A DNA stretch of 64,000 nucleotides from Phymatolithon calcareum (GCA_977006965.1 OZ345385.1:124001-188000), one strand, 5' to 3'. Shown: positions 41,899 through 53,455, counted from the stretch's first letter. Program-made: numbers and translations. Notes: a model not told the origin generated them from the letters alone.

Positions 41899-42189
41899 AG
41901 TCAAAGTTCTATTCCTCACAATCGTCTTTTATGACTACATGGAATAGACCAAGACAAAATAGAACGGCGACGCTGAGGTTCCTACGAACAGGACAAGTGG
42001 ACTCTAAGCTTTTCCCTCCACCTTCTCTGGAGGAGGGTTTTTGCAGCTAGGGCTACGACGATAGCAACGAGCTTTTGCGGGCTTTAACAGAGTAACGGAG
42101 CTACCAAGGTAGTAGCATCTGAAACGCATCTCCCTTAGAGTCTTATGAGTGTTTCTGAGGGCGTTTAATAAATTCAAAATTCAAAAAAA
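41899..42189 (+). mobile_element. 291-bp LINE fragment with 10-bp target duplication in gene B
   Basis: acattatacc is duplicated at 41889-41898 and 42190-42199. The insert ends gagggcgtttaataaattcaaaattc + poly-A. Gene C is uninterrupted at the same codon (KSTLDRS/EEHIRPVDEID). The internal part (about 41960-42060, including gagggtttttgcagctaggg) is not seen elsewhere in the window. Confidence 0.9.
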
Positions 42190-43494
42190 ACATTATACCG
42201 GTCGATGAGATCGATCTTGTGATGCTTGCTGATTATTTTGGGCGCATTTACGAGCAAACTGGATCCGACGATGCTGGAGTGAAAAAGGCGTTGTCACTGT
42301 TTTATGAAAATGGAACGAATAGTGCTGTGTCCGAGGAAGCGATTGAAGCCCTTGAATCGATCCTCGTTCGTGAGGGATATCCGTCCCCGGTTCTATTTTA
42401 CCTCGCCGTCGCGCACCGAAGTCGTTTCCACGAATCGCAGAATCGATCGCACCGGGAAATTGCATTCAAATGTTTATCGGGCCTGAGATTAATGGTCAAC
42501 GATTTAGTTGGTGACGAGCACTTTTCATTGAACATCGGATATTTGCTTGAGAAAGGGTTCTTTGTGGGGCGCGACACATATCGCAAGAATGCAATACTCG
42601 AGAGATTTTGTAAGGATGAACCGCGGGGAGATGAGAAAATGCTGAGCGCAATTTTCGATCGACTTTTTGTGAAACAAACATCATGTGAGGAAGTAAATAA
42701 GGATGTCAATGGAAATGTGCATGCTGTTGGAATAGGAAGACATCCAAAAGACGCCTTGCTATTCTACTACTATCTAGTTGACAGATTCGACAAGTGCAAA
42801 AATCGCGTAGGATTACTGTATCAAAAGGGAGCTCAAGATGTTCCACCGAATGCAACGGAGGCCGAGGAAGCATATTTGGCTGCCATTGAAGAGGGAAACC
42901 ATGACGCACTCAGTAACATGAGTGTTCTGAAGTTCGGCACTACGGAAGATGAAGATGAAGATGTATATCGTATCTGAAACGTGCTGGTGAAGCAAGAAGC
43001 AGCAGCGGGATGAATAATCTTGCAGTTTCCTATGAGCTTGGAAATGGTGTCGATCGAGACATATTTGAGGCTGAGAGAGTGTACAAGGAGGCTATTGAAG
43101 TGGATAACAATCCAATTGCCATGTACAATCTGGCGGTATTGTATATGTGGGGAGACCCTGAAGTTCGAAGTCACGGAAACATCTCCCATTCGAAGAGCAT
43201 AATCTCTGAGCTTACCGGCCGTGCAAGCGACGTTGAGCGTGCTACGAGCCGAGCATTCGAGCCGAAATCCAAAGAAATCCTCCCCTTCCTTTACACAGAG
43301 GAAGGAACTAGCTAATGTACTAGAACCTACGCAAAAGACAGCGATGCAGCGCATAGACACACGAGAGACATGTGCGACTATGGCACCAACCACGAGCAGC
43401 ATGACTATTGCGATCCAAGCTGTGCGGCGTACAGTCACGAGAAGAAAACGCGACCGCCCTGGGACAGTGACATAACAGCGGGCGCTACATTTAT

Positions 43495-43705
43495 GTATTA
43501 TTGATTCTTTTCTAGATTTTGTTGTTTATGAATTATTGGTTCTTTTCTAGTTTTTGTTGTTTACGTATTATTGGTTCTTTTCTAGTTATTGCTGTTTGTG
43601 TATTATTGGTTCTTTTCTAGTTTTTGTTGTTTGTGTATTATTGGTTCTTTTCTAGTTTTTGTTGTTTGTGTATTATTGGTTTTTTTTAGTTTTTGTATTT
43701 CCTAC
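43495..43705. repeat. Six tandem copies of a 35-bp T-rich unit
   Basis: gtattattggttcttttcta + gtttttgttgtttgt repeats at 43495, 43530, 43565, 43600, 43635 and 43670. The first and last copies are the most diverged. It lies in the spacer between the inverted genes B and C. Confidence 0.95.
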
Positions 43706-43799
43706 GCTTTCGAAGAACGCCCTTTGTCTGAGCAGCAAGGCCAGAGACGGTACGGAGGTATGGAGATCTTCTTAGATTTGTCCACCTCAATCCTGCCAT

Positions 43800-44450
43800 C
43801 ACTTACTCCTTGAGATCATACACTGCGTGCAGACAACCGATGATGGCATACAGTACAACCTGTCGAACTGCTGTACTCCGGTCAAAGTATAGAGGTTGCA
43901 ATACGAAAGGGCTTGCAGTTGCACAGACCTTGTCAACCGGTGACCGCCTGGAAGAACCCTTAGGCGCGTGACGACCGGGCCATGGACGCCTTCTGGACGC
44001 TTTCCATGCGACCCTCTCATCAGGTTGCGCCACGCGGCGCCGCGCTTCGACAGGCCGAGACTCTGTGCGTCACATTCACAGGCGCGTAAACCCGGCGGCG
44101 GTTGAAAACACGGCTGCATGCAGCGCAGAGTCGAAAGCTTGCGCGACAGTCTCACTGGCGCGCACAGTCGCCAGCAACTGCTCCAGAGTCCGAGCCTCGC
44201 CGATCGAAATCTCTATCAAGCAGGACGCTGAAGAAACCTTGATCTCCAGCACACGCATCGCAGGCTTACAGACGCGTTCACACGGCGGCACGCACTTCGG
44301 AACGTGCCTGAACCGCGACGTGAACCGCGCGTAAGGCAGCGAACAGCGTGAGGAGCTTTTTGGTACACCGGCTGTCCTTTTCCCACAAAGGACTCGTGCG
44401 ATATCTGATTTCTCGGCGGAGGCTAGACAGGTGAGCTTTTCGAGTTGACA
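43800..44450 (-). pseudogene. GC-rich coding remnant, paralogue of 17161-18200
   Basis: Minus frames give PPCERVCKPAMRVLEIKVSS and, nearer the end, AIIGCLHAVYDLKE, matching the order of motifs at 17161-18200. The block is GC-rich and lies in the spacer of the B/C inverted repeat. Several frameshifts are implied. Function unknown. Confidence 0.4.
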
Positions 44451-46907
44451 GCCCGCGTTCTTTTGTTGACCACCCACCCACCCTTCATAGTCTTTTGTAG
44501 TAGTAGTGAAGCTATCTTGTCCGGGAGGAGATTCCTAAAAGTTACAGGACGGCGTCCGGGAACTCTAGTAAGGAGAAGCGCGACGCTGCTCGCCTTCTCT
44601 GGGGAGCTAGACCGTTGGACGCCGTGAAAGCAAAGTCGCTAAATTTCGGTTTTATATTTCGAATAAAACCGCAGATCTTTCTAAAGTCTGTCAAGGCAGG
44701 AAGTCTCCAAGCCTATCTCGCTATCACAATTTCTGTTTTATTATGCGTATCACAGGGAATCGATTTTGATGCAAGACAACTACTACACAAAGTTCATACA
44801 CGAAATGTAACCAAATGCGAAGCTCTAAATCTTTCTAAGCACCACCCATGTTATCCTCTTCACGATTTTCAAGAATCTTCACATAGGCAAGACACTCATC
44901 TAATTCTTCAACCTCCAATTTCCCCGGCATTACGGGCTCCTTTTTGCCCTTGCTCAACACAACAAACCTCCCCACTTGCTCTTCGAGAGTGTACAATGGT
45001 TCGAGCTCCGTTTCCGGTCCGGTAAGCTCAGAGATTATGCTCTGCGAATGGGAGATGTTTCCGTGACTTCGAACTTCAGGGTCTCCCCACATGTACAATA
45101 CCGCCAGATTGTACATGGCAATTGGATTGTTATCCACTTCGATAGCCTCCTTGTACACTCTCTCAGCCTCAAATATGTCTCGATCGACACCATTTCCAAG
45201 CTCATAGGAAACTGCAAGATTATTCATTCCGGTGCTGCTTCTTGCTTCAACAGCACTTTTCAGATACGATATACCATCTTCATCTTCCGTAGTGTCGAAC
45301 TTCAGAACACCCATGTTACAGAGCGCGTCATGGTTTCCCTTTGCAATGGCAGCCAAATATGCTTCCTCGGCCTCCGTTGCATTCGGTGGAACATCTTGAG
45401 CTCCCTTGTGATAAAGTAATCCTACCCGATTTCTGCAATTGGGGAGATCGTACATAATAAGGTCGTAGAAGAATAAGGCGTGTTTTGGACGTCGTCCTAT
45501 TCCAATAACACGCCCATGTACATTGACATCCTTATTTCCTTCCTCACATGATGTTTGTTTCACAAAAAGTCGATCGAACATTACGCTCAGCATTTTCTCA
45601 TCTCCCCGCGGTTTCTGCTTACAGAATCTCTCGAGTATTGCATTCTTGCGATATGTGTCGCGCCCCACAAGGAACCCTTTCTCAAGCAAATATCCGATGT
45701 TCAATGAAAAGTGCTCGTCACGAACTAAATCGTAGTTCATGAATCGCAGCCCCAGAAAACATTTGACTGCATTTTCTTGGTGTTCTCGATTCTGCGATTC
45801 GTGGAAACGACTTTGGTGTGCGATGGCGAGGTAAAATAAAACCGGGGAGGTTTCAAACGGGACATCCTTATGAACAATGATTGATTCAAGGGCTTCAATC
45901 GCTGCCTCGGACACAGCACTGTTCATTCCATTTTCATAAAACAGTGACAACGCCTTTTTCACTCCAGCGTCTTCAGATCCAGTTTGCTCGTAAATGCGCC
46001 CAAAATAATCAGCAAGCATCACAAGATCGATCTCATCGACCGGTCTAATGTGCTCTTCCATTTGATTTCTTTCGAGAACATTCTTGAATCGAACATCCAT
46101 TTGCATTTCCAGGGAAATACTTGATTCTTACATACAGGGCTTTGCCTTGTGACAATATCAAAAGCATCATGTAGTGCTTCTCGGTGGCCGTGATTCGCAA
46201 TACAACGTCCAAATAGTCTAAGGGAGTCATCCACACGACCTTCTACACGAGCACGATGTCCGTCCGTGAATATAGTTGCCACATCTGTTCTCTGTTGGCA
46301 TTGAATGTCAATTGCCGCGTTCATAGCTCTGATGTATTTAGGAAAATCTTGAGCAAAACATTCGGAATACGAAAAACCGTGTTCGTTCTCCATCACATAA
46401 CGTACCTCAAATTGAGCAATCTGTGGCATAAATGGTGGTCACCCCGACCAATATCTTATTCCGTACTTTTCCCCAACTTTTTCTGAAGTGATATACACCA
46501 CAGGAGAACAAATATCTGAATCATTCGCTTCTGGTCGAAGCAGCTCATTATACGATGACAGTCGTGTCGATCGCCAATACTTTTGGGCACCAAGTCTCCC
46601 CATGAATGCATCTTTCCATTCTTGCCACTTGAAAACATGCGACTCTGGACGGAAGACTACTGACATTTTTTTGGATTCTTGGTCACAAGTGAGAAATATA
46701 CGGAGTCTGCAACTGGATTCACTGTGATGCCATCTTCAAATTCGATTGTGGGGTCGCTGTGGTTTGACCCAGAAACAGTTCCCTCGTGCCCTGTTTTCTC
46801 CACTTTCAAAGATGGAAATCCAAGAATGAATAGCATGATTAAAAATGGCGACTTCCGTATATCTTCAGCTTTCCGACCGACCTCTTTTTCGACATTCCAC
46901 TGTAAAT

Positions 46908-47892
46908 GGGGAGCTGTAGACCAAACCGTTCCCTAACACATTTCAGCAAAGTATGTTTTTTCGCTTATTTTCTGGCTGCCGCCTTACTGTAAGGAAAGAA
47001 TTAAAAATTTATATAGTACTAGTGCGTGCTGTGATAAATATCGCAGACAGATTAGTTTTTAAAAATTCCGAAAACCCAAGGAGTTCCTTTTCTGTAACCC
47101 ACGTGCATGGGGCATGCGATTTTTCGCATATAAGGAAAAAGTACATTTTTGATAGCAACATTGTGCTTTTTTAAACTTTTTGTCCTTGTTGAAAATCCTG
47201 TTGAAGTGTCGAGCATCATAAAAATATCAGCTATGATTACGAAGTTACATGCGAAATATCGCATATAACTGGTTTACTCATAGTTCGCCTTCTTTTCTAT
47301 AAAATGTCTTTAGTTCTATAGAGCAATAAGGGAGTCTTCTGAAGGCGAAGAGCATCTGTATAGAAGGCAGACAGCCCTCTTCGATTATCAACAGAAAAAA
47401 ATTGGAAAACCGGCTATATTCTGCGAGCTGTGAAGTTTTCTTTGCTTGATATGCGATTAATCGCATATAAGGTCTGCACGTGGGGTAAGTCACTGCAGTG
47501 CGCTTTTCACAATGTCTACGTGCGCAAATCCTAATGTGATTGGCTCCAGATTGCATTTCCCAGCAATGATTTTGAAAAAGGGCCCAAAAATGATGCAATG
47601 CGAAACGGTGTCCAAATCCGGAAGCAACTGCCTGCAGTGTTCAGTGCTTGCTTCCACACACTGTAAACGTATTATGATTCAATATCAAGTATTCAAATTC
47701 GCGCAACTTTGAATTCCATTTTCGCGCGAACCCTTAGCAGCGAGACAGAAATTAATCGTAATTCATATTTCCTGTGTCCGCATCCTAAAACTAATACCGG
47801 AAATCGATTCAGCGCGAAAATCCGGTCCAGAGCACTTAAGAATCTCTGATTTCTATTTTTAACTTAGGGAACGTTTTGGTCTACAGCTCCCC
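46908..47892. mobile_element. 985-bp TIR element with 4-bp target duplication, no transposase
   Basis: 29-bp terminal inverted repeats start GGGGAGCTGTAGACCAAA (46908 on) and end with its complement at 47892; one mismatch. The duplicated AAAT is at 46904-46907 and 47893-47896. Gene B has the empty site (ctgtaaatacgc). A 4-bp duplication is compatible with Sola, Academ or CMC-type elements, but the ends do not settle it. The interior is AT-rich and carries three copies of a palindromic motif. Confidence 0.93.
47114..47470 (+). repeat. Three copies of ATGCGA-N4-TCGCATATAA
   Basis: Found at 47114-47133 (N4 = TTTT), 47249-47268 (AATA) and 47451-47470 (TTAA). The six-base arms and the trailing ATAA are identical in all three while the centre differs. 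All three lie on the same strand of the 985-bp element. Confidence 0.93.
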
Positions 47893-50068
47893 AAATACGC
47901 TTGAACTTCCCAAACAATCCTCATATTCAAATTTCGCATTTCTTCTTCTGACTGACTTACGTTTTCAATTTCGGCGAAAGCAGAGCAAACTTGTTCGCTG
48001 CACATGAACCTGATGCCGACTGGTGCAATACTTGCATTCCATCCGGCTTCTTCAGCGTCATTCTCAGCAACCCAGAACCCCAAAATACTTCTCACAGTCT
48101 CTGTTACACATCTAATGAAGCGAGGGATGTCACTGAAGATCTCACTGTCCAGTATTGGATTCGCTACTTCACTCCGCAGTCGCCTCAGTTCAAGGTCGTA
48201 CTGATTCTCAAATACCGACGTTGTGAGTTCAGATGCTCTCATCTCAGAGATTGCCTCATATTCTTCCACATACGCGTCAAGTCTATTCCCGCAATCGAAT
48301 GCAATATAGTTGTCAACATGAACGCTTGTTTGAAGCAATAGATAGTTGGGACTGTTACCCCAGAGAAAAGATAAACATATTTCTTTTTGAATCGGGACGT
48401 CCTTCAACAACTTTTCGTAGTCCTCGCTTGTGTCATTGCCAAGTTGGTATATGAAAGTATCAATGGCTGGGTGCTTGCCTTCCAAGCCGATGGGTGCGTT
48501 ACTTTTCCAGGTGACTCTATCACCTTCTTTGGCAATCTCGACACTCTCTTCCATTAGCGTTGAGAAATAGGCTAGCTGAACAGGTGTGATATTTTCAACT
48601 GCAGAACGATTTTCGTCATCGAGCTCGTTCAAAGACGTCTTATGCCAATCATCTTTTGCTGCGTCTCTGATGGTCGCCTTTTGAAAGTCGAAGTCTAGTG
48701 CGTGACCGACCTCACGTTCATTTTGAACGGAAGCATGCATCGCTGTGAGATCGAGATGCGAGCACTAAGGTATTGTACTTGGCCCGTGGCATATTCGCGA
48801 TCTGATGAACGCAGAGTTACAAACTTCTCAGTAGATCCATTGTCTCCAATTGAGCCTTGAGTTGTGTGCGCAGATGCGAGAACGACAAGGTTTTGGGATG
48901 TCCACCATTTGGTTTTCTGGAAGGACGTTAATGACTTCAAGTCATACAAGTCCAAATCTTTGGTAGCCGCGAGCCATTCAGACCCAAATCTTGCCAGGAA
49001 CGATACAACCCATCGAACGGAGCACTCCTTCGGCTTTCTTGACTTCAGACATGACGCCACAAACCGTGCCATAGCGCTGTGTCGTTCTAGATAGCTGTAA
49101 CTCACTCGTGAGAATATTGCGGGTCGTACGGGAAGGTCGACATTTGAGAACTCGTTGTCGATAAGTGAGCTATTCACGACCATGTGATAGTCAACAGTCA
49201 TCTTGATATTCTCCAAGGACGGGTCACTGCGAGAATAACAATTTTTCCAGTTCTCCCTTACCCAGTTGTAAATGTTTTTGCAAATCTTCTTCATGGCTCC
49301 AAAATGCCAGTGTATTTCATCGGTTGAGTTGTAAGGAAGTGCAGAAGAAGAAGAACTCGATTGAATGGAAGAAGGCAAAGAGGAGACAGGCTGTATCCAT
49401 GACAGTAACCAGTTGTACACGGAGGCACATTTGGTCTTGAAGTAGTACAACAAGCTTAGTAGGCCACGTTTCCACTTCGAGCGACAGCTCTTCATATTGG
49501 AAAGCATCTCCTCGACGCCGCCAGATTACCTATAATGAGGTGCATCATATCCCAGCCGAACAAGACAACTGAGAGCAGAAATATTCCAGTTCCGAAATTC
49601 GTACAGTAGAACAAGTCCCCATATTGATCGCAAAACATGGTAACTGTTTAGCACTGCAACCGCAATTGCCGCGGCTGCCTCCTTGTAGTCTTTGTTCTTG
49701 ATTTGCAAAACGATGTAGAAGACGAGAGATCCCAATGAAGGTAATGAGACCAACAACTGTATCATTCCATTACGACGCGTTTCGCGGATGGTGCGCCACT
49801 TGTCGGTGATGAAATCGAGAGCGTAAATGAATGCGAGTGGAATGAATGCGATGGCGTAGATGGAGAAGACGAGCACCGGGTCGTCCGCGAGAGACGTACC
49901 TTCGTTGCAGCAACAGCATTTGGACATGGCTTTATGTCGCGCGGGGGTTCTGAGGTTGTTGACTTTCGTGATGCAATTCCGAGCTTGGTTGTCGCCTTCC
50001 CAAGTTTTGCCGATCTCGTCGATGATGCAAGTAGCGTACTGTAGTGCGCTCCAATGGCGATGACTCTT

Positions 50069-50624
50069 TCTTTCTTTCTTTCTTTAATGCAGAATGCGTT
50101 AATTAACGCCAGAACTAACCCTAGAGTAAGTTCTCATTGTTCACATATTGGAGTATCCCTACGGGTCTCTCCCTGGACAGATTTTCTACCGTTTTGTCTC
50201 GCACTCTTCCGATGAATTTTCGTCGAGAGGCAGTCCTCCCAGAAGAGTGTAGGATGAGGTGCTCCACTGTCTCCTTGACGCCATACGGGCACATCTTGCA
50301 TACTGGGTCGTAGAGAAGCGATTCATTCTCGCTGTGTCCATGGTGAAAGCTTGCCACAATAGGGCTGCAGTTAACTATGAGCTGGTGAAGTACCACCTCT
50401 GCATGTCTCTGCGAGATGTGCAGATCTTTCGGAAGCGTAGGAAAGATCACTGGTTTGCTTCTACAGGGCGGCTTGATGATGGATCGTGCCGCTTCCAAAG
50501 TGAGAGGTATCGCTGGGTGCAACGGCAGACTCGATTCCGAAATTCCCCGTCGCGCAAGTTCATCAGCAGCCTCATTCTTCGCGACGCCGCAGTGACTCGG
50601 TATCCAAACACAATCTATCTGAAT
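50069..50624 (-). mobile_element. 5'-truncated LINE with RNase H, 13-bp target duplication
   Basis: ggcgatgactctt flanks it at 50056-50068 and 50625-50637. The tail on minus is CATTAAAGAAAGAAAG. Coding on minus starts in the RNase H motif (CVWIPSHCGVAKNEAADELA, with the His intact) and runs LTLEAARSIIK...CKMCPYGVKETVEHLILHSS to a TAA at 50121. It sits about 130 bases upstream of the gene C start, in its likely promoter or leader. Confidence 0.92.
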
Positions 50625-50639
50625 CGGCGATGACTCTTG

Positions 50640-52200
50640 TTATGTTGTTCCACTTTATCTTAGATTAAATATCTGAAATGGGTACAGTAGTACATTTTCA
50701 GATATTTTATTTCTAAACAGTATCACGTACGGTCATAGAGTTTCCACACATTTCAGTTCCATTCCTCTGATGAATTCTTTTTGTGGCTTTTTAATCCATA
50801 GGACAGCGGAGAAACGTAGATTAATGTATTCCAGAGCTCATTGGAAGATTTTGTGCTTAAACACCTTTACGCAATGGGGTGTAGGACTAAAACTATATCT
50901 CCCACCTGCGGTATAGTGATAGAACAGCCTCCGAGTCCCTGAATGCATATTTCGGTATGATACAAGGAGGAATGTTTAGGTCGTCCGTTCGAGTCCTGCC
51001 ACAAGCAAAAACTGAATTTCGTTTTGCGAACGGCACACGGATGTCGCCGAGTAGTAATGTGCCGCAGTACTCGCGGGAATCAGTTACGCGAGTATGAATA
51101 ATGAATCCCCCTAGATATTGAGTTACTAAAAGTGTAGCTCAGATATGCTGCAAAAAAAGAAAGAAACGGCTCTTTCATCTGAAAGCTTGTCTTTTTCACA
51201 GCACCTCTTTCAAATCAAAGATTCTCTTGTCACATGGCTCCATTATTTCTGGAAGCGCATTCGTGTTTATGGATGAGAAGTATCCAATTGCCAAATTCCC
51301 TCTAAGAGCTCAGTTCCTCCTAGTCCTGTCGACACCCCTTTGTGCATTGTACGCTTCCTCATCATCTGCGTACAGACCCTGGGTCTCAAGTAGCAGATTA
51401 GAGTGATGCTACTGGTAAAGACGAGATATGGGTTCACTTTGGGGATAGGAGCGAAGTGTCAAACATGCGGGAAAAACCTTGGGTCCTCAAACGACGAACT
51501 GTGCTTGAAACTTGTCTCTGGAGATAGTTCTACTTCTCTTTATTTTTCGGTCTGCCGGCAGATGTCTCCCACCTTAGTTCGCCGAAGCTCCGTGCAAGAG
51601 TCCTAAATGCGATATTCGCTAAGAGTGGTGCAGTTTGTGCGTCCACAGAATGAGATGCTTGAGTGTGGCGATCGTTATGCAGGAGCTCAATGGAGCACTC
51701 TACTAAATAAAGCTTTAATGCTTCGCAATAACTGAAAAATCGGTCAAAATTGTGACGCACATGTGCGCTCAGATGACCCCCACACTAACTTGCCCAATAC
51801 TATTGAGTTTACCTCCTTTGTTACAGACTTCCCCGTGTTTCTCTGCCAGAACTTCATGAAAAATAAGATTTACTGTGTCAAAGCGGTGGCAGGTCTCACA
51901 TTAGAAACCACAGGGTGCCAATATCACTGCCCCTCCACATCCACAATACAGTAACCACTATGCCTCACTCGGCTAAGAGGCAAAAATAAGTACAATCACT
52001 TACGACGCTTCAAAAGTGCCCATACCTGCACGCCACGCCAAATTCACACATTCCTCACGCGCTACAGCAAGCGGCGACCCAATATCGCAAAAATGAGCAC
52101 AACAGTAGCATATGCCGCGTACAACAGCCCGAGCTCTTGCGCTTCCGAAGCCGCAGGACGCACCGCGCGTCGCACACTCACTGTCTCCGCAGTATTCTCT
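50640..52200. other. No recognisable gene
   Basis: Short frames on both strands without known motifs; AT-rich stretches near 50640-50760. Confidence 0.35.
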
Positions 52201-52202
52201 CT

Positions 52203-53455
52203 CTACTCCTCTCTCCCTGATGTACTCGCTTCTGTCACCACCGTGGCCGTCGCTACGACGGTTTCGATGAAACCTGGAAGAAGGCGCTTGGTTTTCGAGA
52301 GGAGTTCAACTGTCTTTTGAAGTGTTCCGCCTATCTGAAAAGGAAAAATAAACAGTTTCTCTTTTGGTAGTCGGAAGAAGCCACCCGCGGAGACGTTCCA
52401 GTACTCGGGGAGGGTACAAGGCATCGGAAACTGGCTGTAAAAGTCTGTGTCCACGCATGACCCACGCACCAGTATAGCGGGGGAGGAGGGAGGGGATTCT
52501 GCATCTGCATGTTGAGGAAGCTTGAAGAGCGGTAACTTTTCTTGCTCAAGCGAAGAGAGCCGGAGGCTAGGGGGGGACAGTGGTCGGTTGCCCAAAACAG
52601 GAAAGTTCCGTCACTGAACGTTGCGAGCGCTACGATGACACCGACAAGGCTCGCACTGTAGTTGGTAGCGAAAGGAAATAAGGGAATGAGTACTGTGGAG
52701 CGGTCGACGGCGGGACCGAGCTGAGGACGGGAATCAATCTCGTAGGCGTACTTAGAACGTAGAGGGGAGGCCGCAGTGACGGGAAGTTGCAAGCGGTCGT
52801 GGTCACCGCCAAGATAGACGATGGTGTTGCCGGCTTTTTGCTCGTGAAGTGTGTCAGAAGGTACGTTTGTAACATTGACAACGACGATGTGGTGATTTTG
52901 CAATACACGATTGAAAGATATTTTGCCGCGTATGGGAGAATCAGATTTGAAGCAGTAGGGAATGGGTGCATAAGCAATGATGGATACCACAGGGTGTGAA
53001 GCGGGATGAGGATTCGCGGTTGTGAATTTGTTGGGGCAATCGAAAGCTCCGTCGAAAATAATTTTCTTCTCGTCGATGAGAGACGATAAGGCGGCGTATA
53101 AGGCGATACTGTTTGGTTCCAGCGCAGTGTAACCAGAAGAACCAAGAACAAGGTCGTTGCTCGGGAGCTGGGATACAGTGGCTATAGTCTGCATATGCTC
53201 ACCTTGCAGAAGTAATTTCAAGCCAGAAGAGACGCTCGGAGCGAACGAAGTGCCATTAGCGTAATCTAGAACAGACAGGTTGGATGTGTCGCCGTCAAGT
53301 CCACCGGAGAAAAAGTTCATGAGAATGTTGTGCGCATACGTTCGCCCACAGAATTCATCGTCCTGGCCAGAATCATCGAATGAGTAATTCCAATCGAGAT
53401 TGTACGCCGGTATTGTAATTGCCGTGAATTTCAATTGGGTTTTTGTCACGCACAA
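52203..53455 (-). CDS. Unknown protein with many N-glycosylation sequons; frame break in a G7 tract
   Basis: One frame runs 53455-52571 (FTAITIPAYNLDWNYSFDDS; FSGGLDGDTSNLSVLDYANG; KIIFDGAFDCPNKFTTANPH; TVLIPLFPFATNYSASLVGV). It is continued in the next frame from about 52570 to 52203 (SCVDTDFYSQFPMPCTLPEY, then WNVSAGGFFRLPKEK). The switch falls in a run of seven G (52570-52576), where one extra base would fuse the two, so an indel or sequencing error is likely. Sequons (NYS, NLS, NGT, NVT, NYS, NVS) suggest a secreted or surface protein, but no signal peptide is visible. The frame opens without ATG (TTG at 53455), so the true 5' end is probably missing or in another exon. Family not recognised. 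Confidence 0.5.

Larger units (their letters stand above)
35014..43217 (+). pseudogene. Gene B: mosaic member of the membrane/Sel1-like family, split by retrotransposons
   Basis: Coding pieces lie at 35017-35494 (IIPLASIYALDFITDKWRTI onward), 36138-36172, 39445-39530, 39613-41898 and 42200-43217. They encode the same protein as genes A and C. The 5' part is nearly identical in DNA to gene A, and the part after 39445 is nearly identical to gene C. Lesions are the missing first exon or start, insertions at 35495, 36173, 39531 and 41899, TAA at 41228-41230 (Gln in A), a -1 shift near 42960, and loss of the last ~55 codons at 43217, where sequence similarity to C stops. Two versions of the Ser-rich linker are present, one on each side of the LINE. 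Confidence 0.8.
44835..49927 (-). pseudogene. Gene C: the most complete member of the membrane/Sel1-like family
   Basis: Starts at the ATG 49925-49927 with Met-Ser-Lys followed by four consecutive Cys, a candidate lipidation site. Hydrophobic segments follow at about residues 18-38, 55-76 and 84-108, then a Ser-rich linker and the long unknown middle (KATIRDAAKDDWHKTSLNEL; VHVDNYIAFDCGNRLDAYVE; PRFIRCVTETVRSILGFWVA). A hydrophobic FLIMLFILGFPSLKV stretch precedes a C-terminal Sel1-like region (VPPNATEAEEAYLAAIAKGN; RDIFEAERVYKEAIEVDNNP) that ends naturally at 44835. Lesions are TAA 49526-49528, loss of one G near 48715, a 985-bp transposon at 46908-47892, a 10-bp deletion near 46706, TGA 46439-46441 and loss of one base near 46125. 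Rejoined, the protein would be about 1,300 residues. I infer a membrane-anchored scaffold with cytosolic Sel1 repeats; no known family is recognised. Confidence 0.82.

Noticed and set aside
43495-43705. The 35-bp tandem array as a CRISPR or minisatellite gene
   Set aside because: The units are directly adjacent with no spacers, and the open frame through it is only a low-complexity shadow.
49526-49540. A tiny intron (gtaatctggcggcgtcgag) to remove the TAA in gene C
   Set aside because: Nineteen bases is too short to splice, and the codons on both sides align in frame with gene A across this point.
30190-49927. Alternative genetic code (TAG/TAA as Gln, TGA as Trp) to explain the stops in genes A-C
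   Set aside because: The same copies also have frameshifts and insertions, and B55, the LINE frame and the bZIP-type gene end at or avoid these codons as in the standard code.
50960-51010. A tRNA-like 'gtccgttcgagtcctgcc' stretch
   Set aside because: The T-loop-like GTTCGAGTC is present, but the flanking bases do not form a T stem, and no acceptor, D or anticodon stems can be folded upstream.
52331-52570. C-terminal part of the 374-codon frame (ending LYWCVGHAWTQT...)
   Set aside because: After the G7 tract the alternative frame gives a more protein-like sequence, so this tail is probably read out of frame.
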